Source: CAYWVR01 sp964461715 (GTDB taxonomy: Bacteria > Planctomycetota > Phycisphaerae > FEN-1346). Taken from it: 19,351 nucleotides of DNA. Below are positions 11,946-18,836 of the stretch, piece by piece (position 1 is the first letter of the stretch; the number at the start of each line of letters is the position of its first letter). The stretch covers positions 1 through 19,351 of the forward strand of contig CAYWVR010000047.1 in assembly GCA_964461715.1 (NCBI GenBank), written 5' to 3'. The notes under the pieces were generated by a model. The model searched no databases. It was not told the origin of the DNA and saw nothing but the letters and a program-made list of their open reading frames with translations. The position numbers and the translations under genes are program-made.

Positions 11946-12296
11946 ATGTCGACCCGCTGCAATGCGGCTGTGTCGGCCGGATTGGACCTGTATCGAAGGG
12001 AAGCCCTGAGGGTCGCGCGTCCGCGCGGCGCCGAGCAGCGACGGCTGTTGGCCCGCCTCCGGTCGGGCGACACGCAGGCGGTCGACCAGATCGCCTTGGC
12101 GTACCTCGGGTTGGTGGTGGAGCGGGTGGACGCACGGCGAACGCCGCGCGACGACCCCCTGGAGATGCTCGAAGCGGGCAACGGGGCGCTGATGGACGCC
12201 ATCCGCGAGTACGACCCCGCCTACGGGGCGCTCGCCGCCCACGTCTCCGCCTGCATCGATGCCGCCCTCGACCACCTGAATCAGCCCGCGGCCTGA
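11946..12296 (+). CDS. Truncated sigma-70-like protein (regions 1.2 to 2.2 only)
   Basis: This 116-aa protein aligns by eye with the start of group 1/2 sigma factors. Residues 14-50 (LDLYRREALRVARPRGAEQRRLLARLRSGDTQAV) have the spacing of region 1.2 (YLREI, LLT, EEE, RI, GD, A). ALAYLGLVVERV (50-61) matches the NLRLVV helix, and LEMLEAGNGALMDAIREYDPAYG (72-94) matches region 2.2 (LDLIQEGNLGLMRAVEKFD). The following stretch, LAAHVSACIDAAL, stands where sigma factors have FSTYATWWIRQAI. It lacks the aromatic and arginine residues that melt and read the -10 element, and the protein ends at once, without regions 3 and 4. It could bind core polymerase without promoter recognition. A role as a sigma mimic or anti-sigma-like regulator is inference. 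GAGG is seven bases before ATG. Confidence 0.65.
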   Translation: MSTRCNAAVSAGLDLYRREALRVARPRGAEQRRLLARLRSGDTQAVDQIALAYLGLVVERVDARRTPRDDPLEMLEAGNGALMDAIREYDPAYGALAAHVSACIDAALDHLNQPAA

Positions 12297-12313
12297 CCCG
12301 TCCCGCGGGCTGA
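12281..12313 (+). terminator. Hairpin spanning the sigma-like gene stop codon
   Basis: TCAGCCCGCGG (12281-12291) pairs perfectly over 11 bp with CCGCGGGCTGA (12303-12313). The stop codon (12294-12296) is in the 11-nt loop. No T-run follows, so it would be a U-less terminator or a 3'-end stabiliser. Confidence 0.5.
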
Positions 12314-12463
12314 GGCGACCCTGATGCCGGGCCGTGCCCGTCCTCTATCCGTTGTCCGTGCCCGGGCGGCCCGCGCGCCGAAAGCGTTTGCACGTTCCCC
12401 GTTTTCCGGCTACGGTGAGCCCCGGCACATGACCCGCGGCGCTCGCGCGCGAAGGAGGCCCCC

Positions 12464-13855
12464 ATGCCCGCCCCGTGGACCGGCGACCCTTGGATGATCC
12501 TGAAGCGGTCGGACCTCGACTTCGAGCGGCGCCAAGCCGCCGAGGAGGGCCGCGACCTCGAGGGCCTCGACGGCGAGCTCGACGCACTCATCGAGGACCA
12601 CCGCGACGACGACCTTGGATGCCAGCCCGGGGCCATGGAGCTTCTGGAGCGGATCCAGGAGGCCCCTTTGCGGGACGACTATCCGTACACCGAGCCGAGC
12701 CACCTGGCGGGCATCCGCAAGGCCCGTCCTGAGGAGGGCCCGGCGGTGGCCCCGCCGTCGCTCTCGAAGGCCGAGCGGCGAGACCGGCTGTACGGGGCGT
12801 GGCTCGGGCGATGCGGCGGATGCCTGGCCGGCAAGCCTGTCGAGGGCCGCCGCCGCGCGAGCATGGAGCGGATTCTCAAGGCCCAGGGCCGCTGGCCCCT
12901 CGACCATTACTGGGCCGCCGAGGTCGACGCGGAGGTGGCCGAGGCGGAGAACTGGTACAAGGCCGAGAGTCCCGCCGTTCTCCCGAACATCGATTCGATG
13001 CCCGAGGACGACGACACGAACTACACGGCCGCAGGTCTGGCGATTCTCGAATCCCGCGGCGCGGACTTCGAGCCGGCCGACGTCGCGCGGTTCTGGCTGC
13101 GGCGGATTCCGTTCTTCCACGTGTGCACGGCCGAGCGGGCCGCCTACCGGAACCTGGTGATGATGATCGGGCCGCCCGACCGGCAGGGGAGGGTCGACGG
13201 CGACTTCTCCAGCGCCACCTGGTGTAACCCGTACCGCGAGTGGATCGGGGCCCAGATTCGGGCCGATTTCTACGGCTGGGCCGCCCCCGGCGACCCCGAG
13301 CGGGCGGCCGAGTGGGCCTGGCGCGACGCGGCCGTCAGCCACGTCGCCAACGGCCTCTACGGGGCGATGTGGGTGGCGGCGATGCTGGCGGCGGCGTGGA
13401 CGACCGACGACCCGGAGAGGATCGTGCGGGCGGGCCTGGCGCAGGTGCCGGAGAAGTCGCGCCTCGCTGAGGCGATCCACCGCGTCCTCGCCTGGAAGGC
13501 CGACGGGTGGACCTTCGAGCGGGCCCTCGACCGGGTCCACACCCGCTGGAACGAGGCCGACCGCCACGACTGGTGCCACACCATCCCCAATGCCGCCATC
13601 GTCGCGGTGGGCCTGCTGTGGGGCGATATGGACTTCGAGACGAGCGTCGCGCGGGCCGTCACCTGCGCGTTCGACACGGACTGCAACGGGGCGACCGTGG
13701 GGTCGATCGTGGGCCTGGCGCGCGGGGCCGAGGCGCTGCCCGAGAAGTGGACCGCCCCGATCCAAGACACGCTGCACACGGGCATCCACGGGATGACGAC
13801 GGTCAAGCTCTCGCTTCTTGCGCGACGGTCGCTCACGGTCATCGATGGGCTGTAA
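12464..13855 (+). CDS. ADP-ribosylglycohydrolase family protein
   Basis: This 463-aa protein carries the di-metal ADP-ribosylglycohydrolase core (PF03747) from about residue 105. GAWLGRCGGCLAGKPVE (111-127) is the first helix motif. EDDDTNYTAAG (181-191) has the metal-binding acidic cluster D182-D184 and T185, and AFDTDCNGATVGSIVG (402-417) supplies D404 and D406. The family removes ADP-ribose from modified proteins or hydrolyses related N- or O-glycosides; DraG is the classic bacterial member. A roughly 100-residue N-terminal extension, ending with YPYTEPSHLAGIRKARP, precedes the core. CNG replaces the common TNG in the last motif. No partner ADP-ribosyltransferase is visible. AAGGAGG before ATG sets the start. 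Confidence 0.87.
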   Translation: MPAPWTGDPWMILKRSDLDFERRQAAEEGRDLEGLDGELDALIEDHRDDDLGCQPGAMELLERIQEAPLRDDYPYTEPSHLAGIRKARPEEGPAVAPPSLSKAERRDRLYGAWLGRCGGCLAGKPVEGRRRASMERILKAQGRWPLDHYWAAEVDAEVAEAENWYKAESPAVLPNIDSMPEDDDTNYTAAGLAILESRGADFEPADVARFWLRRIPFFHVCTAERAAYRNLVMMIGPPDRQGRVDGDFSSATWCNPYREWIGAQIRADFYGWAAPGDPERAAEWAWRDAAVSHVANGLYGAMWVAAMLAAAWTTDDPERIVRAGLAQVPEKSRLAEAIHRVLAWKADGWTFERALDRVHTRWNEADRHDWCHTIPNAAIVAVGLLWGDMDFETSVARAVTCAFDTDCNGATVGSIVGLARGAEALPEKWTAPIQDTLHTGIHGMTTVKLSLLARRSLTVIDGL

Positions 13856-13913
13856 TGTGGCCTGGAAAGCCAACAAACGGACCGTTGCCGACCGGCAGCG
13901 CCGGCCGTGACCC

Positions 13914-13950
13914 GGCGCATGGCCACGCGGTCCAGCGTGGCCATGCCACC
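13914..13950 (+). repeat. Family A palindromic repeat, copy 3
   Basis: GCATGGCCACGC (13917-13928) pairs perfectly with GCGTGGCCATGC (13935-13946) around a 6-nt loop, followed by CACCC. It is the same orientation and geometry as copy 1. It sits between the convergent ADP-ribosylglycohydrolase and peroxiredoxin genes, where it could also act as a U-less terminator. Confidence 0.82.
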
Positions 13951-13960
13951 CAAGAGGGCG

Positions 13961-14554
13961 TTACGCCTGGCCCTGAAGCTCCGCCAGCTTCTCGCGGACC
14001 CGCTCGGCGTGGCCCTGCGGGATGACCTCCGGCATGTGGTACCGGATGACGCCCTTCGGGTCGATGATGTAGGTCGTGCGGATCGTCCGGGCCCACGCCT
14101 TGCCGCCCATCTGCGACTCGACCCACGCCCCGTACTTCCGCATGACCTCGTGGTCGGGATCGGAGAGGAGGTCGAGCTTCAGGTCGTAGGCCTTGATGAA
14201 GGCCTGGTGGCTCCAGGGCGGGTCCTCGCTGACGCCGTACACCTCCGCGTTCATGCCGCGGAAGTGCGTCAGCAGGGCCGTGAACTCCGTGGCCTGGCAC
14301 GTGCAGCCGGGCGTGTCGTCCTTCGGATAGAAGTAGAGGACCACCCACCGGCCCCGGAGGTCCGTCAGGCTGACGGGCTGGTCGTTCTGGTCGGGCAGCG
14401 TGAACGCGGGGGCGGGCCGGCCGAGCATCGGCGACCCGCTGGCGGCAGCGGCCTCCATCGCCTTCGGGCTGCGCTTGGCCTCCTCTTCGCAACCGGCCAC
14501 CAGGGCGACCGCGAGGGCCGCGACGAGCGTGAGCATGACGGAACGCGTGCGCAT
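13961..14554 (-). CDS. Lipoprotein peroxiredoxin (BCP/AhpC-TSA type)
   Basis: This 197-aa protein has a lipoprotein signal peptide ending LVAGC (lipidated Cys22), placing it in the envelope. A short linker is followed by a peroxiredoxin domain: GRPAPAFTLPDQ (45-56), VVLYFYPKDDTPGCTCQATEF (71-91), VYGVSEDPPWSHQAF and TTYIIDPKGVIRYHM. The peroxidatic cysteine is C84, in the PxxxT-C setting with T81 and a later arginine near 156-159. It would reduce peroxides using a thiol donor. In most BCP enzymes the resolving cysteine is five residues after the peroxidatic one; here that place is Thr89 and C86 gives a CTC motif. AGGAG lies seven bases before ATG. It is transcribed away from the 14895 gene. 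Confidence 0.9.
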   Translation of the reverse strand: MRTRSVMLTLVAALAVALVAGCEEEAKRSPKAMEAAAASGSPMLGRPAPAFTLPDQNDQPVSLTDLRGRWVVLYFYPKDDTPGCTCQATEFTALLTHFRGMNAEVYGVSEDPPWSHQAFIKAYDLKLDLLSDPDHEVMRKYGAWVESQMGGKAWARTIRTTYIIDPKGVIRYHMPEVIPQGHAERVREKLAELQGQA

Positions 14555-14585
14555 CGGATATCTCCTGCCAGAGGTCCCGCTGCGT

Positions 14586-14615
14586 ATCGTAAAGGGGCGG
14601 GGCGGGCCGGGGCAA
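14586..14615 (-). promoter_or_regulatory. Candidate promoter of the peroxiredoxin gene
   Basis: On the minus strand TTGCCC (14615-14610) is 18 nt from TACGAT (14591-14586), four of six matches each. The predicted start near 14579 leaves a leader of about 25 nt before ATG at 14554. Confidence 0.5.
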
Positions 14616-14894
14616 GGTCCCCTCCGCATTGTCCCCCGCCGCCTTGGGCGCCGGCGGCGGCGCGCCCGGGTCCCGGCGCCGTGCCGGCGAAGCAACCGGG
14701 GACGCGATGATCGGCACGCGCCGGACCCGCGACGCCCCGCACCCGGACCCGGGCCGACGGGTCCATGCGGTGCATCCGACACGGCATGGCCCACGTGCGG
14801 CAAATCTGGTATCTTCGCGGTATCCTCGGGGCCCGGGGACGCGGGGACCCGGCCCCGGCAGCCTTGGGGGTAGCACCCGCAGCCGGGAGACATC
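14616..14894. other. GC-rich gap between divergent genes, no gene seen
   Basis: The whole gap between the two start codons is 340 bases. Apart from the minus-strand promoter at 14586-14615 I see no coding frame with a ribosome site. There is a tandem pair GGTATCTTCGC / GGTATCCTCGG (about 14808-14829) that could hold -10 boxes, but no matching -35 was found. A GC hairpin (14833-14838 with 14853-14858) could lie in the leader of the 14895 gene. Confidence 0.4.
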
Positions 14895-15854
14895 GTGTAT
14901 CTGAACGCCTACTACCTGAACGGCAGCACTTTCTCCATCGTCCGCCGCCACGTCCGCGAGGATTTCCGATGGATGGCCGACCTCGGGACCGACGCCGTCT
15001 CGATCTCGATGTACGAGCAGGACCTCGCGGATCGCGCGAAGTGGGACCTGTACTTCGGCGAGGCGGAGCGGGCGGGCCTGGCGGTCTGGGCCGTCCCGAG
15101 CCGCTGGGGCGGCCTCGTGGCCGGGTGGCCGCAGGGGCCCAGCCTCTTCACGGCCTCCCATCCCGATACATGGATGCTCCACGAGGACGGGACGCCGAAC
15201 ATTCGTGGCCCGTGGGGGCCGATGTCGAGTGTCCATCATCCCGCGACGCTCGAGTTCTTCCACCGGGCGATCGACCGCGTCCTCGAATACCCCGTGGCGG
15301 GCCTCATCTGGGACGAGCCGAAGCCCCTCTGCCATCCCGATTTTTCCCTCGCGGCCCGCGACACGATGCCCCCCGATGCCGGCGACGATTGGCACGTGGA
15401 TGCGGTGGCGGCGTTCTTCGACACGGCCTCGGCGTACGCGAAGGCCCGCCGGGAAGACCTGCGCGTGGCGATGTTCCTTTACGAATGGTTCACGGGGTAC
15501 CCCCTCGAGCGGTGCGCGCGGATCGAGACCCTCGACGCGTTCGGCTGTGACGGCCTGCCGTGGTCGCGGGCGGAGGACCGGGCGATCCACGGCGCGCAGC
15601 AGAGGCCGAAGGTGCTCGTGCCGGAGCTTCGCCGCTGGAACGCCGCCGCACGCGCCGCCGGCAAGCGGAGCTTCGTTCTTATCGAGACCCAAAACATCCC
15701 CGCCGTTGCCTATGAGGCCGTCGACCGGAACCTGCCGGAGGTGCTCTCCTGCGGCACCGACCACGTCGCCTACTACTACCACGGCGGCGCCCTCGAGGAC
15801 GGCGACCGGCTCATGGAGATTCAGGCGAAGCATCTACGGGCGGCTCGAGGTTAG
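14895..15854 (+). CDS. Putative TIM-barrel, glycoside-hydrolase-like protein
   Basis: This 319-aa protein without a signal peptide has an order of segments that suggests a (beta/alpha)8 barrel: FRWMADLGTDAVSISMYE (24-41), GLAVWAVPSRWGG (61-73), VAGLIWDEPKPL (134-145), LRVAMFLYEW (189-198), IETLDAFGCDGLPW and SFVLIETQNIPA (259-270). WDEP (139-142) closely resembles the acid motif at the end of strand 4 in clan GH-A glycosidases, and E264 could be the second catalytic acid. This is inference; the named family is not recognised. GTG at 14895 was chosen because GGGAGA lies five bases before it. The gene is 75 bases from the zinc-ribbon gene and may be co-transcribed. Confidence 0.65.
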   Translation: MYLNAYYLNGSTFSIVRRHVREDFRWMADLGTDAVSISMYEQDLADRAKWDLYFGEAERAGLAVWAVPSRWGGLVAGWPQGPSLFTASHPDTWMLHEDGTPNIRGPWGPMSSVHHPATLEFFHRAIDRVLEYPVAGLIWDEPKPLCHPDFSLAARDTMPPDAGDDWHVDAVAAFFDTASAYAKARREDLRVAMFLYEWFTGYPLERCARIETLDAFGCDGLPWSRAEDRAIHGAQQRPKVLVPELRRWNAAARAAGKRSFVLIETQNIPAVAYEAVDRNLPEVLSCGTDHVAYYYHGGALEDGDRLMEIQAKHLRAARG

Positions 15855-15929
15855 CCGCCCTCACTTCGACTGGAAATCCGAGGCCGCATGGCCGATGTAT
15901 CCACGGGATTCGGGCAAGGAGCACCGCGC

Positions 15930-16457
15930 ATGAAGTGTCCGGCGTGCGGCAAGGGGCTGGTGGTGCGGACGGTCGGCGACGTGGCGGTCGACGTCTGCAA
16001 GGGGGGGTGCGGCGGGATCTGGTTCGACCAGCTTGAGCTGCGGAAGGTCGACGAGAAGGACGAGGCCGCCGGCGAGGCCCTCCTCGACGTCCCCCGCGAC
16101 CCGAACGCCCGCGTCGACCTCGGCGCGGCGCGGCCCTGCCCGAAGTGCCCGGACGTGGTGATGATGCGACACTTTTTCAGCCCGAGGCGGCAGGTGGAGC
16201 TGGACGAGTGCGGCGGGTGCGGGGGCATCTGGCTCGACGCGGGCGAGCTCTCGACGATCCGGGCCCTCTACGATTCCGACGACGAGCGGAAGGCCCACGC
16301 CCACGCCTACTTCGCGGAGGTCTTCGCCCGCGACCTCGAGACCGAGGCCGCCGACGGCGAGGCCGAGCGAGGCCGCCTCAGGACCGTGGCCCGCGTCTTC
16401 CGGTATCTCTGCCCGAGCTGGTATCTTCCGGGCGACCAGTCGTGGGGCGCGTTCTAG
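15930..16457 (+). CDS. Twin TFIIB-type zinc-ribbon protein
   Basis: This 175-aa protein has two copies of a zf-TFIIB-like zinc ribbon (PF13453 type). The first uses C3, C6, C23 and C27 (CPAC, then CKGGCGGIWFDQLEL). The second uses C70, C73, C94 and C97 (CPKC, then CGGCGGIWLDAGEL). The GGIW[FL]D-x-x-EL ending is the family signature. The first ribbon has a CxxxC knuckle where the second has the usual CxxC. The C-terminal 60 residues are charged and helical, then hydrophobic (YLCPSWYLPGDQSWGAF). Function unknown; such proteins are often linked to metal handling or membrane-protein context. ATG at 15930 was chosen for AAGGAG eight bases before it; a start at 15888 would add 14 residues without a ribosome site. 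Confidence 0.82.
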   Translation: MKCPACGKGLVVRTVGDVAVDVCKGGCGGIWFDQLELRKVDEKDEAAGEALLDVPRDPNARVDLGAARPCPKCPDVVMMRHFFSPRRQVELDECGGCGGIWLDAGELSTIRALYDSDDERKAHAHAYFAEVFARDLETEAADGEAERGRLRTVARVFRYLCPSWYLPGDQSWGAF

Positions 16458-16546
16458 GTGTTCGCGGGTGAATGGGGCAGGGCCTCGGGTCGTCCAAGAC
16501 GCGGTGGAACCCCTGTCTCCGCACGGCGCCACGCAAGGACGGGCCC

Positions 16547-16575
16547 TTGCCGAGGCGGGGCGGGTTTCCTACAAT
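16547..16575 (+). promoter_or_regulatory. Sigma-70-type promoter of the coiled-coil protein gene
   Basis: TTGCCG (16547-16552) and TACAAT (16570-16575, five of six) are 17 nt apart. Transcription near 16582 would give a leader of about 105 nt before ATG at 16688. I see no gene in 16458-16687. Confidence 0.65.
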
Positions 16576-16687
16576 GCGACGCATGTGCGGCGGCCGTCGA
16601 CGGGACGGCCCCGCGGGTGAGAGAGCGGCCCCGGCCGGTCACGTCCCGGGGCGCGATCACGTCACGAGACCTATTCGGAGAGGAAGC

Positions 16688-17827
16688 ATGAACCGTATCA
16701 CATCCATGACGGGCGTCGTCCTGCTTCTGGCCGGCGCGCTGGCCGGCACGTGTGCCGCCGCCGAGGACACCGTGGCCGATCTGGAAGCCAAGAAGCAAGC
16801 GCTCGAGCGCGGCGAGCTGCGCGAGCTGCGCCGTGAGCTGCGCGATTTGAAGAACGAGGTGGCCCGCAAGGAGGAGGTCGCCAAGCTCCGCGAGGATCTC
16901 GAGACCACCAAGGCCGCCTTGGAGGCCAAGCTCGCCGCCGACGAGGCCGTCGCCCAGGCCATGAAGCAGGCTCAGGAGGCCGAGACGGCGTGGCGGCAGG
17001 CGCAGGGCAAGGTCGTCGGCGCGGACCCGACCGCCCGGCAGATCGCCGAGCGGATCCGCGAGGTCCGGGCCCAGGTGTCCCAGGCCGACCTCAACCGGCG
17101 TCTCGGGGAGTTCATCCTCGAGAACTACCGCCGCCGCTATGCCGACTCCGTCGACATGCGCCAGGTCACGCAGCAGCAGCAGGCCGCCCAGCAGGCCCTG
17201 CAGCAGGCCCTCCAGGACCCCGAGGTCGCCGCCCTCGTCCGGGCCCGCGACGAGGCCAAGCAGGCCCTTGAGGCCAAGGTCCGGACGCTGCCCGAGTTTG
17301 CCGCCGCCCGGGAGGCCGAGCAGGCCCTCAAAGCCCGCGTCGAGGTCGACCAGGAAATCACCGAGGCCGAGAAGGCCGTCGCCGACGCCCGCGTCGCCTA
17401 CAACAAGCGGCTCGCCGAGGTCCTCGGCTCCGATCCCCAGGCCGGGCCTCACATGGAACGCTATCGCCAAGCCATCGGCACGATCCAGCAGGGCCAAGCC
17501 GCCCTCAAGCAGCTCGATGCCCAGCTCCGCGAGGCGGGCAACGCCGCCGCCGCCAAGGATCCCGAGGTCCAGAAGGCCCGCGAGCTCTACGACGAGGCCC
17601 GCCAAGCCTATCTCGGCTTGGCCAACAAGGGCACCGAGGCCGAGCGCAAGGCCATGGCCGAGGCCCGCGATGCCCTGAACGCCAAGATCGACGCCATGGT
17701 GGCCGGCGACACGCGAGGGGCCGAGATTGTGGCGAAGATCAAGGACCTCGAGAAGCAGGTGGAGGCCCTGAATGAGCGGATCAAGGAGCTCAAGAAGACC
17801 GGCGAGGAGGCCGCCCCCAAGGGTTGA
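16688..17827 (+). CDS. Exported long coiled-coil protein
   Basis: This 379-aa protein begins with a Sec signal peptide (MNRITSMTGVVLLLAGALAGTCAAA, cleavage near residue 25). The rest is almost wholly charged helix, rich in Ala, Glu, Lys, Gln and Arg with heptad spacing (LEAKKQALERGELRELRRELRDL). The coil segments are roughly 28-125 and 160-379, broken by short DPxx or GADP turns. Two segments each start with DPEV (about residues 178 and 295) and look related, suggesting an internal duplication. No enzymatic motif is seen. A periplasmic spacer, scaffold or envelope-tethering role is inference. GAGAGGAAG precedes the ATG. The gene stands alone, with its own promoter and a strong terminator at 17851-17895. 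Confidence 0.82.
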   Translation: MNRITSMTGVVLLLAGALAGTCAAAEDTVADLEAKKQALERGELRELRRELRDLKNEVARKEEVAKLREDLETTKAALEAKLAADEAVAQAMKQAQEAETAWRQAQGKVVGADPTARQIAERIREVRAQVSQADLNRRLGEFILENYRRRYADSVDMRQVTQQQQAAQQALQQALQDPEVAALVRARDEAKQALEAKVRTLPEFAAAREAEQALKARVEVDQEITEAEKAVADARVAYNKRLAEVLGSDPQAGPHMERYRQAIGTIQQGQAALKQLDAQLREAGNAAAAKDPEVQKARELYDEARQAYLGLANKGTEAERKAMAEARDALNAKIDAMVAGDTRGAEIVAKIKDLEKQVEALNERIKELKKTGEEAAPKG

Positions 17828-17850
17828 CTTCGGGCTTGCCGTGTACATGA

Positions 17851-17895
17851 CCGCCCGGGATCGGCCTTGCGGGGCCGGCCCGGGCGGATTCTTTT
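17851..17895 (+). terminator. Strong intrinsic terminator
   Basis: The outer stem CCGCCCGGG (17851-17859) pairs with CCCGGGCGG (17879-17887). An inner stem CGGCC (17862-17866) pairs with GGCCG (17873-17877). ATTCTTTT follows. It lies 23 bases after the coiled-coil protein stop. From here to 17994 no gene is seen. Confidence 0.8.
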
Positions 17896-17994
17896 GGGGG
17901 ATGGGCCCCGCCGTGTCCGCGCATCGCGTGATCGCCGACGGGCCCGGGACGAGGCCCTCCGCGCCGCCCGCGAGCGCCTGGCCGCACGATTTCC

Positions 17995-18023
17995 TTGACA
18001 CCCGCCCCCCATGCGTTTACCCT
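17995..18023 (+). promoter_or_regulatory. Sigma-70-type promoter of kdsB-pyrG
   Basis: A perfect TTGACA (17995-18000) is 17 nt from TACCCT (18018-18023), a weak -10. The predicted start near 18030 gives a leader of about 55 nt before kdsB. Confidence 0.62.
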
Positions 18024-18084
18024 GCGTTCCCGTCATGAGGTCCGCGGTCCGGCCCGGCCGGACGCCTGATTCCGGCGAATCTTG

Positions 18085-18822
18085 ATGAGTGTACTTTGTG
18101 TGATTCCGGCCCGGTATGGGTCCACGCGATTCCCCGGCAAGGCGCTGGCCGCCGACACCGGCAAGCCCCTCATCCAGCACTGTTACGAGGCCGCCCGGGG
18201 GGCGCGGCGGGTCGACCACGTCGTCGTGGCCACCGACGACGACCGCATCGCCGCCGCCGTCCGCGCCTTTGGCGGGAAGGTGGCCCGGACGCGGCCGGAC
18301 CACCCGTGCGGCACGAACCGGGTGGCGGAGGTGGCCGCGCGGTTCCCGGACGCCGAGATCGTCCTCAACTTCCAGGGCGACGAGCCGGAGCTGGACCCGT
18401 CGCTGCTGGACCGGCTGGTGCTGGCGATGGAGGCCGACGCATCGGTGGAGGCGGCGACGGTGGCGGGTCCGCTTCACCCGGACGACGCCGAGAACCCGAA
18501 CGCCGTAAAGGTGGTGCTGGACGCGCGGGGCGACGCGCTGTATTTCTCGCGGGCGCCCATCCCCTTCTCCCGCGAGGGCGAGGAGGCCCGACGCGTGCCA
18601 CGCCTCCTCCACATGGGCATCTACGCCTACCGGGCCGGGGCCCTGCGCGACTATGCCGCCATGGCCCCCACGGTCCTCGAAGTCAGCGAGAAGCTGGAGC
18701 AGCTTCGGTGGCTGGAGAATGGCCGGCGCATGCGCGTCCTCGTGACGCACGTGCGGCCGGGGGGCATCGACACCGAGGAGGACTACGCGGCGTTCGTCCG
18801 ACGCACCCGCGAAGCCCCCTGA
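18085..18822 (+). CDS. kdsB: 3-deoxy-manno-octulosonate cytidylyltransferase (CMP-KDO synthetase)
   Basis: This 245-aa cytoplasmic enzyme activates KDO with CTP to CMP-KDO for lipopolysaccharide inner-core assembly. Visible family motifs are IPARYGSTRFPGKAL (7-21, nucleotide loop), LNFQGDEPELD (94-104, acidic metal site D99), SRAPIPFSR, HMGIYAYRAGAL, EKLEQLRWLENG and the C-terminal GIDTEEDYAAF. Length is typical. The segment usually SGTDR is CGTNR here (75-79). That might alter sugar recognition, so a related sugar substrate such as an amino-KDO is possible. ATG at 18085 directly follows an in-frame TTG, and no good ribosome site is visible, which may mean weak initiation. It is followed after 14 bases by pyrG, which supplies its CTP. 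Confidence 0.92.
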   Translation: MSVLCVIPARYGSTRFPGKALAADTGKPLIQHCYEAARGARRVDHVVVATDDDRIAAAVRAFGGKVARTRPDHPCGTNRVAEVAARFPDAEIVLNFQGDEPELDPSLLDRLVLAMEADASVEAATVAGPLHPDDAENPNAVKVVLDARGDALYFSRAPIPFSREGEEARRVPRLLHMGIYAYRAGALRDYAAMAPTVLEVSEKLEQLRWLENGRRMRVLVTHVRPGGIDTEEDYAAFVRRTREAP

Positions 18823-18836
18823 CCGGAAGGAGCATC

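Noticed and set aside
12388..12416. TTGCAC and TACGGT with 17-nt spacing before the ADP-ribosylglycohydrolase
   Set aside because: Only three of six matches in each box; too weak to list as a promoter.
14790..14806. GGCATGGCCCACGTG as a fourth family A copy
   Set aside because: One extra C breaks the stem motif and no pairing arm or CCACCC flank follows.
14706..14894. Possible small plus-strand proteins in the gap before 14895
   Set aside because: Arg/Pro/Gly-rich translations without ribosome sites or motifs; typical of GC-rich non-coding sequence.
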